This document shows, in pieces, positions 52,001-64,000 of a stretch of DNA of 64,000 bases; position 1 is the stretch's first letter, and each line of letters starts with the position of its first letter. The stretch spans positions 805,491 to 869,490 of the forward strand of contig CAJJDN010000007.1 of NCBI GenBank assembly GCA_905182985.1, in the 5' to 3' direction. Made by a program: the position numbers and the translations under genes. The notes beneath the pieces are model-generated. The model saw only the letters and a list, made by a program, of their open reading frames with translations, searched no databases and was not told the DNA's origin. The stretch is from Paramecium sonneborni. Taxonomy: Eukaryota; Ciliophora; Oligohymenophorea; Peniculida; Parameciidae.

Positions 52001-54177
52001 TAATTTTTCCATAATTACTTAAGAATTATCTGAAAGTACAGAATTAATATAAACTGTTGATAATTATGACTTTTTCGATATTGACACATAAACTATGATT
52101 AGATTGAATGTAATTGATCCAGATGATGCTAAAGAGACAGCATTTAAAAAATTATGTTTAGATGTTATTTGTAGATTTTTTAGAGTTATGCAATTATTTT
52201 GTGAAAATAATAATGTAGAAATGAAAAAATATATAAGATAATAAACAGATTAAAAAAATAACCCAAAAATAATGTCTACTAATTTTATTGAATTTGCAAG
52301 CGTTTAATTAAGGGTTTATTTTAAAATTTTATCTAAAGCTATCATTGTAATACCATAATCTATGTTGGATTTTGTAAATGAAGTTATTTAATTACCTTGT
52401 ATTGACAATTAAATTACATTATGCAACACAACATTTTTTGAAGATGCAAGTCACATGGCATAATTTTTTAATGATAAAAGTAATTAAATTAATAGATTAT
52501 TTGAAAATTCTGAAGATTTATAAGAATTGTAAGAACTTTAAAATAAAATTTTATAAGCAGTGCTATCAGTGTTAGAAGGAAATGAAGAAAAAATATATAA
52601 GGATTTATCAAATAAATTGGAAGCATAGTTTTTAATTAATTTTCTTTAAAATAATTTAGAATCATTAAATATTTAAAATTCTACTGATTTAGAGTAAATT
52701 CTTCAACTTTAGGACAAAGTTTTTGACTCTGATATGTAAAAAATTTTAAATGTTTGTATAATTCAATAATAAATGACATAACATTCCGACAACAAATGGT
52801 TAGTTTAATTTTAAGAGAAAATGGAATAATTTCCAGAGCTTCCTAAAATATTTGAAAAGTTGTAGAATTTAATTCATAAAATAGAAATTATTTATTAAGG
52901 AAAAAAGATGAAAGTTTTTTTCCCTTTTCATCCTTATTTTAATTTATTATCAGAACAAACAAAATAAGAGTTATTATTTACAGTAAATAGAGAAACATAA
53001 AGAGATAAATTAGTTGGAATGTTATCATAATCTGAGATCTTATTTTATGAATTAGAGCATAATTATAAGTTAAATCACTATCGAATTCCTATTACTTAAT
53101 AAAATTTAGATTTATTATAAAATTTAGCATCGACTTTTGCTGTATTGATTAATTTAGCTATGGTAAAATTATGTTATTATTTTATAGATATTTTTTTACA
53201 CTGTTGTGGTTAAGGAGAACACTTTTTTTTTATACTCTAATCAAATTAATCAGCTAATAATCAATCTTTTATCATTGGGCTAATTATTTTCATAAATAGC
53301 ATTATTTATAATGGTAAGCTTACAAAGAGTTCCAATTGCAATAGAAAAGAATCATAAAAAAAAGGATAGTTTATTATCTTATATTGTATTTTTTAAAGAG
53401 GATACATGTCTTATTTTATTATTTTTGGTTATAATATCTTTTTATGGAGTATTTTGCAATTCAAATTTTTATGTTATTCATTTAGTTGAAATATTTAGTA
53501 GAAATTCACTTTTAAAAAATGTATTTTAGGCAATATCATATAATGCTAAATAATTATTTGTAGTTGGATTGTTAGGAATACTTTTTGTATTTGCCTTTTC
53601 AGTAATAAGTTTTAATGTTTATTTTGATGATATATATCAAGGAGAACAAACTGAAACATGCAACTCATTAATAACATGTATGATCACATTAATTACTTCT
53701 GGGGTAATTGGTAATAGTATGATAAATTGGGATCCATTAAAATTTTTTTTTGATATGCTTTTTACTGTTTTCTTTGGATTGTTGTTTACAAACATAATAT
53801 AGGGTATTATGATTGACACTTTTGCAGAATTAAGAGATTAAAGATAAAAAATAGAAGAAGATATAAAAAATAAATGTTTTATTTGTGCAGCATCTAGAAC
53901 AGATTTAGAAAAGATGAATATATCTTTTGATGAACATACTCATCAATTACATTATATGTGGAATTATATTTTTTATGTGAAATGCTTAAAATTAAAAGAA
54001 TGGACAGAATATACTGGTTTAGAGTATTGGATACATGCTAAATTAGAATCAGATGATATAACTTGGTTTCCAGAAAGCGTAAATGAAGATTCAAATCTCA
54101 GTGATTAAATGTCTAAGATGGAACAAATCCTTAGTGATGTAATAGTGTTATAAAATGAGATATTAAGAAGAATTTGA
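46083..54177 (+). CDS. Inositol 1,4,5-trisphosphate receptor-like intracellular calcium channel
   Basis: About 2672 residues; introns 46304-46326, 46423-46444 and 53314-53344, with one uninterrupted exon of 6.9 kb. The N-terminus has the receptor's suppressor/ligand-domain flavour (GSFEIHDEYYKMK). The middle is helical and RIH-like (SSICVSNGQPVKENQSLVLQ resembles the conserved RIH stretch LCVCNGEAI). Membrane segments begin near 53130; then the pore region, LITCMITLITSGVIGNSM, and the diagnostic C-terminal block with CFIC, HTHQLHYMWNYIFY and EYTGLEYW...WFPE. These channels release Ca2+ from stores. The filter reads SGVIGN where animals have GGGVGD. Basic residues of the ligand site could not be assigned, so IP3 binding is not shown. 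Confidence 0.85.
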
Positions 54178-54323
54178 TTAATATCCAATATACTTAAATC
54201 ATCTAATAAATATTTAATTATTAATTTTTAGAATTAAAAAATGTATAGAATATAGGATAGAATATTAAAAAATGAATACATTAATATTTAAAGTTGTTAT
54301 TTATATTATTTTGTACACATTTA

Positions 54324-54808
54324 TCATTCATAAACCCATCCATGGTCATTGGTATTCCAGTTTACCAATTCTTAAGGTTAGAACCATAAACCGATTTCTC
54401 TGTTAGCTGATTCAACTGAGTCAGATCCATGAATAACATTTCTTCCAACATCAATAGCAAAATCTCCTCTGATTGTGCCTGGTTTTGAAGCAAGTGGGTT
54501 TGTTTCACCTAACATGACTCTGCCTGTCTTAACAGCTATGTAAATTAATATAATTTTATACCATCCTTTCCTTCCCAAACCATAGCAGCAACTGGACCTG
54601 AACTGACATATTTCAAAAGACTTGGGAAGAAGGGTCTCTCTTTTAAATCAGCATAATGTTAAGTCAAAAGTCCTTAGTCTGGGGCTACAAATTTAAGGGC
54701 AACGAGTTTGAATCCTCTGTCTTCAAATCTTTAAATGATTTTTCCAACAAGTCTTCTTTAGACTCCGTCTGGTTTGACCATGATGAAAGTTCTTTCTTAG
54801 TTATTCAT
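54324..54808 (-). CDS. NME: Nucleoside diphosphate kinase
   Basis: 152 residues with one intron (54536-54561). Canonical [53 protein letters not shown] and RNVIHGSDS with active-site His118. It moves the terminal phosphate between nucleoside triphosphates; the standard length and [12 protein letters not shown] end match cytosolic hexameric NDPKs. The gene uses visibly more C- and G-ending codons than its neighbours, as expected for a highly expressed gene. Confidence 0.95.
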
Positions 54809-54858
54809 AAATTTATTTAAATTTAATTTATGTTTGGATTTATATCTTTTTTTATTAA

Positions 54859-55582
54859 TCAATATTATTGTTTTAAGAAATTTAATACTGCGTCATGACT
54901 TTTTAAGTAATCTTAGTGTAATACATCACAAGGTTCACTACCTTCTAAGTTTTATAATTTAATCTTTTCTATCACTTGATTAAGTTCTTTTATCTATTAT
55001 TTTGCCATTTATAATTCTGTATACATTATTTATTTCTCTCTATTTAAAGCTTTCTATCTTTTATATTCATCCGATACGTATAGTCTTTAATTTTCTAATT
55101 CCTTTTTTTATACATTCAATTTATACTTAAATCATAGCTATGATTAGATCATTCTTTCCTTCATTTTAAAACGAAGTTTCTTTTAACTCATCTATCTATG
55201 TTAATAATTGCTTTATTTTATTAGATTGATTCTCTACCATATTTGTCAATCGTTCATTATCATCTATTAAAGATGTTATTTGATCAATTGGCAATTTTTT
55301 GTAAGCATCTAATTATTGTTCTAATTATTTGTTCTTTTGTTCAAGACTTGCTATTTTTGTTTTATAATCCTATTATTCTAATTGTTTTATTTTTATTTAA
55401 AGTATTTCATTTTCTTTTTTTAACTAATTTATTTATCTAGTCATTCTCACATTATCTCTATCATTAGATAAACATTGTATTAATCCAGTTGGAGTTTCTT
55501 AACTTAACTATCTTGACATCTAAAATGGTGTAGGGCATTTGTTAGAATCGCTTAAAACTCTAATCAGTTAGGATTTTTACAT
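54859..55582 (-). CDS. Coiled-coil protein, unknown
   Basis: 232 residues with one intron (55102-55126). After a Ser/Thr/Pro lead (SDSNKCPTPFQMSRQLSQE) almost the whole chain is coiled coil (QINQLKKENEILQIKIKQLE, LDAYKKLPIDQITSLIDDNE, EYKRQKALNREKQIMYTELQ), ending in HDAVLNFLKQQY. No family recognised. Upstream of and on the same strand as the NDP kinase gene, 50 bp away. Confidence 0.7.
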
Positions 55583-55957
55583 TAATGATTATTAAAATTT
55601 ATAGGTAGTTGTTATATTTTGTATTTTATTCTTAAATTTCCTTCCTTATAAGATCAAAAAAAAATTTTGTTTTGATATAAAATATTAATTTATTTATGTC
55701 TTTGTTGTTTAAATCATTTAAGGGAAAACCTAATTTAAGAATAAAAAAATAAATAAAAAGAATTATATTAAATTGTTAAATCTGATAATTATAAAAGGTA
55801 GTTCTTGATTTAAAAACATAATTAATGATATATCAAATAGTCAATATAAATAAATATATAAGTAAAGAAATTATTTCCCTAATTTTTTATTGATTCTATT
55901 TTAAAGCTAGATTTTTATATAGTAGTGAATTGAAATTATATAATAATAATTTTAATG
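55583..55957. other. Intergenic, no gene seen
   Basis: A+T-rich spacer between two minus-strand genes. Nothing recognised. Confidence 0.5.
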
Positions 55958-58900
55958 TCATTTAATTGTACTAAAGTTTTGAAGTTATGGTAATTTTGTT
56001 TTTGCATCAATTTTAGTTAAATTCATTTTTAAAAATCTTCTCTTATATTTTTTTGTTGCAAAACCAATTTTCTCATAAAACCTTCTTAAATGTGGACAAT
56101 TATCACCACATCTAGCATGAATTTGTCTCATTTTTTTCATGTATTCTCTAAATTCTTCAAGAGAGATTTATTCATTGCCTAAATTAAAGTTAAAAAATAT
56201 TAAAATACCTTGTTTTCCTAACTAATTTCTAATCTATCTCAGAATTTCTCCCATTTATCCATTTTTAGATTGCATTAATTTTTAATAAAGTTTATCTGAT
56301 TAATCTTCTTCTGATTAATCTTCATCCAAAGAATCTAAAGATTTGTTCGATTAGGCTGATTAAGGTCTTGGTTATAATATTTCTTCATCAGATTCATTCT
56401 ACTAAGCTTGTTATTGTTATTTTGTTGTCCTTTTAATTTAAATTTGTTATTTAATCATTACCCAATTTCTAATTTATTCTAACTTACTTTTTTCTAATCC
56501 TAAATTACCTAATTACTCTAGAATTTAATCTAGTAAAGACTATGATTTATCACTAAAATCAAAGATTCCCTCAGTTTAAATTTCTTTATCTTCTGTTCCT
56601 AATTTAATAATCTTTACGGTTTTAGTTCCATCTGAAGATACTTTAGTTTCTTCTACAACAATATTACCATTTTTGTCTTTATGAAATTTTTTAATTATTT
56701 TTTCAACTTTTCCATCTTTTCCGATTCTGGTTTCTTCAATAATTTATTCTCCATTTAAACCTTTTTTAGTTCTAATAACAACTTTATTTCCATTGACATC
56801 AACAGTTTCAATTTCAGTAATTTCAAATCCATCTTTATCTTTGTATTATTTTTTTTTAACAGTTAACTTACTTCCATCAGCATTAGTTGTTACTTCTTCA
56901 ATAATATTATTTCCATCTTTATCTTTAATAACCCTAGTTTTAATTAATCTTTTATTTCCTTATTCATCTGTAATAATTTCTTCTTTAATTTCATTTCCAT
57001 TTCTATCTTTGTAAACTTTCTTTTGTATAGTTTATTATTATCCATTATCTCCTTAAATAATTTCCACTTCAATAGGATTTCCATCTTTATCAATTTAGAC
57101 TTATTTTTATGTGTTAAGGATTTTACCATCAACTCCAATGATTTATTATGATACAGTTTATTTTCCATTTTAATCTTTAATTGTTTTTGTAATAATTTTA
57201 GCTCCTGTTAAAGGGTCAATAGATTATTCTTCAACGATAACATTTCCATTTTTATCTTTATATTATCTTTACTTAATAATGCTAACATTACCATTTTAAT
57301 CCATAATTTCTGTTTCTATAGTGATAGAACCATCTGGATTCTTTTTTTATTTTGATTTTTTGATAGTAATTGAACCATCAGGATTGATGGTTTCTTCTTC
57401 AATGATATCATTTCCATTTTCATCTTTTCTTACTTTTGTTCTTTTAATAATTTTATTACCATTTTCATCTAGCATGATTTCTTCAGTAATTGCTATTCCA
57501 TTTTCAATTATAATTTTTTTTTCTACTTATTGAATTTTGCCATTTTTATCAATAATTTATTCTTAAATAATATCTTAACCAAATTAATTCTTTTTGATAG
57601 TAGCAATAGATTTGTTTCCATAAGCATCAGTTTTTTCTTCTATTATAACTTAATTACCATTAGCATCTTTCACAATTTTTCTTTTAAGAGTTGTAACATT
57701 TCCGAATTAATCAATTATTTCTTCTTCTATAACTTCATTACCATCTTTATCTTTATATACTTTTTATTTTTTGGTTGTTTTATTACCTTATTCATCAACA
57801 GTGATTTCTTCAATAATATCATTTCCATCTTTGTCTTTAGTTACTCTCTAATTTATAAAAATATTATAATACTTTAGCTATTTTTTATTTTCTCCCTCTT
57901 TCATCAACAAATTCTTCTTCTACATAATCATTTCCATTTTTATCTTTCTTAACTTTCATTTATTTAATTCTAATTTGTTTTTTCCCATTTTCATCTATAT
58001 ATTCGTCTTATACCTCATAAGTTTCTTCTCCATCTTTTCCTTAAACTTTTCTAACTTTTTTTCCAGTACTATCTTCAAACCATTCATTTAATTATACTTA
58101 ACGTCCATCTTTAGTAATAGGTTTTTAAGGTATTTTAATTTTAGCTCCTCCAATTGCAAATCCACCAAATTATTCTAAAAATTATTATGTTTATTTTGAT
58201 TATTAAATCATTATTGGTTTATCTCTTACTCTCAATTCTTCTCCTTAAGCATTTACTACTACTTCTTCTTCAACTTCCATTTCCTCTTCTATCCATTCTC
58301 CTTATGTATTCTATCTTTTCACTAATTTCATAACTTTTCTTGTTATTATTTTTTCACCTGGATTCAAAAATTCAGGATCAAATAATGGATCATAAAAGGG
58401 TACTTTAGCTAATTTTTATTTTCTTGTCAATTCATCCTTTTTAACTTACCTTGTTATTGCAGAAATATCTGATCCAATAATCTATTTAAATAAAGGATCT
58501 TTTAATAAATCATCTACTACCATTAATTCTTTCATTTCTTATAAATTTAATCTCTCAGTAAAATCAAATCTTAATAGATTATCTAATTAATTCAAAATTA
58601 ATTTCTTTTAATCTTCACTTATATTAGAATTTTGTACAAATAATCTAAATCTTTCTAAACTTCTGTTATACTCCTTTTCTAAACTTGCAACATTATCTAT
58701 TAGATTTTTTATTCTAAATTTCATTTTTATATTATCTTCTACTAATTTCCTTATTTTTTCTGAATCTGTTTTATTAATAACTGCTTATTATTCATTATTC
58801 GCTTTTTCTTTAGACTTTAATTATTCTTACAATTTCCTAGTTTCTAAATTAGCTTTTGTTAATTAATTATTAATATTGCTCAATTATTAAATGTATGCAT

Positions 58901-59959
58901 CTTTTTCAATTCCTAAATCTTTCACCTTCCTCTCTAATTATAAAATTTTAGCTTCTCTTTCTGCTCCTTCTTTTCTATTTTATTACATCTTTTCTTAGAA
59001 TTCAATCTCTATTTTCATTTTATCTGTTTAACTTCCTACTCCTTCCATATAAACTAATTATCCATTTTTCATTAACGCTTTACCTGCTTTAATATCTTAT
59101 AATGCTTTTTCTTAAGCTTATTTTTATACTCCTCTAATACTTTCCATTAAAGTATTTTCTAAAGAAAACATCTATTCTCTCTCTTTATGTTATTATTCTT
59201 CTATTTCTGCAGCCTCATCATCAATTTCATGTGTTATTCTTCTTTTTTTTCCTAAATCTTTTAATACTTCTTTTAAATTTGCTTATGCCTTTGATTCACT
59301 AACAGCCATCAAATCAAGATTTCTATTTTTCAAGAATTCAGTTATCTTCTAACTTTCCTCATCTAAATCATCCTATATATCCATTAATTCTTTCTACTTC
59401 TTAACTAAATGATCTTAATTTCTTGCATTTTTCATGTCTTCTCCTGTATCAGTTCCTTTTTCTGCAAATACTTTCTTTACCATTTTCTTTACTACAGGTT
59501 ACAATTACACTATTTAATGAGCCATTTTATTTGTTTCTCTTTCTTCTGATTAATCAACAGATTTTCTCCTTTGTTATATCATATTTTTCTATAAGGTTTC
59601 AAGCATTTTATCAGGCTGAACTTCAAAATTTGTATTTATTCTAACTTATTATGAATTCTTTACTTTAATATATAATGAACAATCAAATTTTAACCATTAT
59701 AAATTTTATTTAAAGCTTATCTTAATTCACTAAAATGTGCAACTTCTAACATCTCACTTATTTCATATAAAACAATTTAATATATTTCATGCATTGTCTT
59801 CATTAATTCCATTAATTTTGGTTTTGTCAAATCTTTAGATTATTTTTATTTAAAATCATGATCCACCTTTGATAACAATTTATCCAATTTAGCTATTTTT
59901 TGAATATCTAAACCTCCAGTAAATTGATTATCGATTTCTGAAAATCTGGCTTCAGCCAT
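55958..59959 (-). CDS. Large protein: coiled-coil N-half, ~18 KDxDGN repeats, acidic C-terminus
   Basis: About 1307 residues, introns 59641-59663, 57848-57872 and 56179-56208. Residues 1-560 are coiled coil (FLKNRNLDLMAVSESKAQAN, EKIRKLVEDNIKMKFRIKNL). Residues about 605-1105 hold some 18 units of about 26 residues with the pattern YKDKDGNEVIEEE..D..GNK, probably beta-hairpins. Residues 1105-1307 contain helical, acidic segments (SDEEILQPRPQSAQSNKSLD) and a basic end; KMRQIHARCGDNCPHLRRFY is compact and cysteine-bearing. The DGN loops look like possible Ca2+ or turn sites but lack the EF-hand layout. The repeat is not one I can name. Possibly a ciliary or cortical structural protein. Confidence 0.75.
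56600..58120 (-). repeat. ~18 coding repeats of about 78 bp (KDKDGN motif)
   Basis: Units such as VYKDKDGNEVIEEE, VRKDENGNDIIEEE, QYKDKNGNVIVEE, VYKDRNGNEIKEE, VIKDKDGNNIIEE, each followed about eight residues later by a second G-N or D-G turn and a Lys-rich strand. Conserved in protein, diverged in DNA. A few units are shortened or irregular. Confidence 0.75.
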
Positions 59960-60417
59960 TAAAATTGATAATAAAATTATAATTATTAATTAATACTGTG
60001 TCTAAACTATTTAAAAACAAAAAAAGTTGGAAACTGTCTTTTTATTACATTTAAGAGCCTGCTGAATAGATGTAACTATTGAGAACATTGCAATCAAATC
60101 ATAGCAAATTCATTTTTAATCTAAAAACAATTAAATAGATGATAGAAGATAAAATAAGAGGATTATAAATAAATTAAATTAAATTCCTTTACTTAAATTG
60201 TCATTTATCAGTTATTCCTAAATTAATTTATAAATTACCTTGAGATATAATCTTTCAAATAAATGATTATTATGAGTTCATTTCACAAATATTTAGAAAA
60301 TTAAATTAAAGAAAAAAAAGAATCATTCAATTATTTTAATTAGAAATAAGATGCTAAAGCCTCTCTTTAATGAAACAATCAAAAGATCGGATTAATGTAG
60401 TAATAAATAATTATAAT
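59960..60417. other. Intergenic, no gene seen
   Basis: A+T-rich spacer between two minus-strand genes. It should hold the promoter of the KDxDGN gene. Nothing else recognised. Confidence 0.5.
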
Positions 60418-63271
60418 TCAATTTTTTCTATGTAAATCTATTTTCTCACCCCATCTCTTTTCTAATCTATCCAAATTTGCTACAGTTTCATCGTACTTTC
60501 TTTTTAAAATCTAATATTCTTCGTTTCTTTCTGATAATTCTCTAGATTTTCTATTAATTTCATTTGATAGACCATTAATTTTTTATTATAAACTCAAGTT
60601 TTCTCTAGATAAATTTTCTAAAGCAATCTAAAGATCTTATTATCTTAGTACTGATCCTAAAATTATAATAAATTGAAATTAGTACTCCTACTATCATCTG
60701 ACATCTTTTTGCTTTAAACTTCCCTTCTCATCTCTTCTAAATTTTAATGTAATAATTCTGTTTCTTCTTTTCTTTTTTTTAACATCTCAGTTAAATGTTA
60801 TTATTCTTATCTAGATTATGTTAATTCATTTTTATAACTGGCAATGGTAGCTTAATGTTAATTTAATACCATTCCTTATCTTAATAATTCTTCTTAAGTA
60901 TTAAAATTATTGCTTCTAACCTTTTCTACTTCTGATTTTAAGGCTTCTATTTAATCATTTCTACTTTAGAGTTCTACTTAAAGTTATTACTCTCTTTAAT
61001 CAAAATCAAATGAAGATAATGCATTTCTTTTATCTAACATTTTTATTTATTATTCCATTGTTTATTTTAAATCCATAATCTCTTATTCTTTGACTTATAA
61101 AAGTTCTTCTTATTATAATCTAAAATTTTTTAATCTTCTTTCTAAATCATTTACATTTTCTTAACACAATTTCTTTTATACTTCATATTAATCTTTCATA
61201 CCACCCATTTCTTCAATCATTTCATTTAATTATCTTTCTTTTTCTTATGTTTTCCTTGCTTACAATTATATCATCTCATTCAATTCTGTTACCTAGTATT
61301 TCATTTCAGATTTTATAGCCAACATTTATTTATCAAGTTTCTCATATTCAATTCTCATCCTTTATTCATTTTATTTCAATCCATCTATTTATTATAGTAA
61401 TTATTATTGCAATGAAATTTATTGCTATAATTATTAATTCATTTAATCATGCTATGTTTGAAGCTATTAATTTTTATCTGTATTTTTCTTTAATTCACTT
61501 TTTGCAAATGCTAATTCTTAATTTTATTAATCTAATTTCTTTTCTGCATTTCTTAACTCTTCTTACAATTTCCCTTTTTTAAGATCAATTTGCTTAAACT
61601 CATCTAACAATTTTTAATAATCTTGTTTTGCTATCTATACTTTATCTTCTAATCCTTTTAACATCTAATTATAATTGAGAATCTAATTTCTAGACTCTCT
61701 ATCTAATTCATTTTTTTATTTTAATAGGTTAGATACTTCAATTTCTTTATTTTATAGTCCATTCTTTAATTATTCATTCATTATTTCTAGATTATGACAT
61801 ATCTATATAGACTATTCTTCTGAAATACTCTTTTCTTTTAAAATTGATTTTATTTTATCTTCTAATTTTTAAATCATATCATTCTTATTGTCTATCACTT
61901 TTGAGTCAACTTAATTATGAGCCATCTCAGCTTTTAAATTATCATTCTCTATTTATAATTAAAGTAATTTCAATTCTAATTGTTCTGATTATTTTGAACT
62001 ACTAGAATGAATTGATTTAAGAATTTAAGGTGATTTAGGAATCTCTTTTTAATTGTTCTTCTCTGCTAATAATTATTTATATTTCTATTCTAACTATTCT
62101 AGTTCGTTTTAAAGTTATTAATTTTTCAATTTATAGTGATTCATTTCATCAACTTATACTCTATTATTAGTTTAGCATGGTAAATTCTTATAACCTTCAA
62201 ATTAAATGATTTTATTTTTAAGTTCTTCATTTTCTTTTTGATTTATTTGAAGACATTCAAAAACTCGATTAAATTCTTTATTTGCTTGGTTAGCCTTTTC
62301 TTCAGCCATTTATTTTTTTTTAATCTCTTCTGTTACTTTTTATTCTTATTCGATTAAATTTTTATTTAACTAAAAATTATGTAAATAATTACTTTTTAAT
62401 TCTCTTAAACTAATGCTGTCATTTTTGTTTACAATTATTCTAGTATATTTTTTAATTTATTATAATCCTCTGCCATAGTAGATATTTTTGAATCATTATC
62501 AGATCCAGAAATAGGATCATTATTTGATATTTCTTCTATTTTTCTAAAATTTGCTAAAATTTCTATCATTTTATCATTAATTTGATCTGGTAATTTACCA
62601 TTTCCCATAATTTTTTATATTGATTACATTAAATCTCTTAAAGCACCAGAAATTTTAAAAATTTCAGTTTATAACTTTGGTTTTGATTAAATTAAATTAA
62701 TATTTTATGAAGATAATCTACTATTGCCTACAGTTGGATGATTATCTGTAAATGGAGATTTTGCTTAAAATTATTAATAGTTTTCTTTAGAATCAATAAG
62801 ACTTGTTCCATCTTTTTTGGTTGTGTTACTTTTTCTTTCTGTTATTAATTCTTTATTTGCATCACTTTAAAAAGTTCCGGCAAATGTTTTGTTGTATTCA
62901 TATTTATAAGTTTCATATTATGGTTTAAATTCATTTTAAGATTTAATTACTTCTTATTGATTATGAGGTTTAAAAATATCATTGTTCTATGATCCATTTT
63001 TTACATTATGTTTGTATTGATAGGAATTGTCTAATTTTTAAGGAGGGGAAGGTTAAATAATAATGTTATTCTAATTAACTTACTTAGCATCAAATTAAGG
63101 TGATTATATATATGGTGAAGGACCATATTATTAAATCTTAGCTTGGGATTATGTTTTTGGATAATAGATTTATTTATCAGGAGATTACATAGAAAAATTT
63201 CCCATATCTTTAGATACAGAGTATTGTCTATTTAATGCTTAAATTTGGGTTGGCTTTTATACACTTTTCAT
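60418..63271 (-). CDS. Long coiled-coil protein with disordered N-terminus
   Basis: About 933 residues, introns 62370-62392 and about 60657-60685. The first 230 residues are Ser/Pro/Asn/Gln-rich and tyrosine-containing (QSPDKQIYYPKTQSQAKIQQ). A short segment around residue 210 (GALRDLMQSIQKIMGNGKLP) precedes about 650 residues of nearly continuous coiled coil (EMTQLQARKTQEKERQLNEM). Ends RWGEKIDLHRKN. Typical of basal-body, centrin-linked or cortical rod proteins in ciliates, but no specific family is recognised. Very high Gln from TAA/TAG codons. Confidence 0.75.
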
Positions 63272-63486
63272 TATATGCTGTTAAATAACTTTATTTATTT
63301 TTCTGTTAAAATTAATATATTGTTTTACTAATTTTAAAGTCAATATCAAAAAATCTAAGGGTATGATTCTAATTTTATTATGAAACTAAATGTAATTTTT
63401 AAACTATTTCAAATACGAGAAAAAATTGTTAAAAATTTTTAGTAGTTTCTTTGATTGATAATTAAAGAATTAAAATAGATATAAAA

Positions 63487-64000
63487 ATGATGTATGAAGA
63501 AAAGCAACATTTTGATGTATTTTTAGAAAATGCAATTGCAATAAATGAACATTATTCCCTTTTAGATACCTTAAAAGCAATAGGTTCAGCAATATCTTTA
63601 GTTAATTTAAAAGGGAATTTATATCCATTTGGATCATTTTGTAATGGATTTCATGGAGCAGATAGTGATTTAGATTGTGTATTTATTACAGATTCATAAC
63701 TTGATGTATAATCTATATTAAGAAAAATTCGTTAAGGTGTTAAAGAATACAAAAAATCAAATTAAACACCCTTGCTAAGGTTCGATTAATTGATTTTATA
63801 TGCAAAAGTATTATAAATTATTTAAGTTAGATTCCATTGATAAAGATTTACGATATTACTAATAATGTAGCTATAGATTTAAGTATCAATAATATAAATG
63901 GAGTATTGAATTCTAAACTTTTAAATGAATATTCTCAAATGCATCCAAAAATATAATAATTAGGAAAATTATTAAAATTATGGGGAAAGAATTAACGTTT
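63487..64000 (+). CDS. Cid1/poly(A)-polymerase-like nucleotidyltransferase, 3' end missing
   Basis: Runs off the window. One intron (63780-63808). The N-terminal 160 residues show the nucleotidyltransferase core: PFGSFCNGFHGADSDLDCVF, with GS and the DxD metal pair, then after the intron IPLIKIYDITNNVAIDLSIN carrying the third acidic residue, and NSKLLNEYSQMHPKIQQLGK, LLKLWGKN, the Cid1/TUT helix. Such enzymes add A or U to RNA 3' ends; ciliates also use them in small-RNA pathways. Which substrate cannot be told from the part seen. Confidence 0.8.

Overview
The window reads as macronuclear DNA of a ciliate, most like Paramecium. It is very AT-rich. Genes open up only when TAA and TAG are read as glutamine and TGA is the sole stop. 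Nearly every gene is broken by tiny introns (about 19-37 nt, mostly GTA...TAG or GTA...AAG), and intergenic gaps are short. No rRNA, tRNA, CRISPR array, transposon or telomere repeat was recognised. All exon models below were made by eye from reading frame, intron ends and protein family resemblance; lengths assume the listed splicing.

1-11.3 kb (plus strand): 3' end of a HEAT-repeat protein, an SR splicing factor with RRM and two zinc knuckles, an ABHD17-type depalmitoylase, and a 2161-residue cysteine-rich membrane protein with 14 tandem repeats. 11.5-25.6 kb: B-box/coiled-coil protein, MORN protein, small membrane protein, PH-like/CAMK-like kinase, a short protein with a possible PP1 docking site, several unknowns, a cyclin L/T-like protein and a TEY-type MAP kinase. 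25.7-33.7 kb: CIA2 (cytosolic Fe-S assembly), an EF-hand coiled-coil protein, a second MORN protein and small unknown or ankyrin proteins. 33.7-46 kb: SLC33A1-like acetyl-CoA transporter, MAEA-like GID E3 subunit, TTLL tubulin ligase, a Gln-rich protein, DNAJC8, a coiled-coil protein and a P-loop protein. 46-54.2 kb: an 8 kb inositol trisphosphate receptor-like calcium channel. 54.3-64 kb: NDP kinase, three coiled-coil proteins (one with about 18 KDxDGN repeats) and the start of a poly(A)-polymerase-like nucleotidyltransferase.

The sequence contains three assembly faults. At single N bases (27460, 29839, 38394) the contig end is repeated, apparently exactly, on the other side, giving direct repeats of 1327, 1329 and 1115 bp. 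Gene fragments there are artefacts, and the true locus is about 3.8 kb shorter.

The genes do not form one pathway. Several fit signalling and cilia or cortex work typical of ciliates (calcium channel, EF-hand and MORN proteins, kinases, tubulin ligase, lipid-modified proteins). The strongest biological observations are five head-to-head gene pairs whose start codons are only 18-37 bp apart, an in-frame TGA inside the MAEA-like gene, and two unusual repeat proteins.
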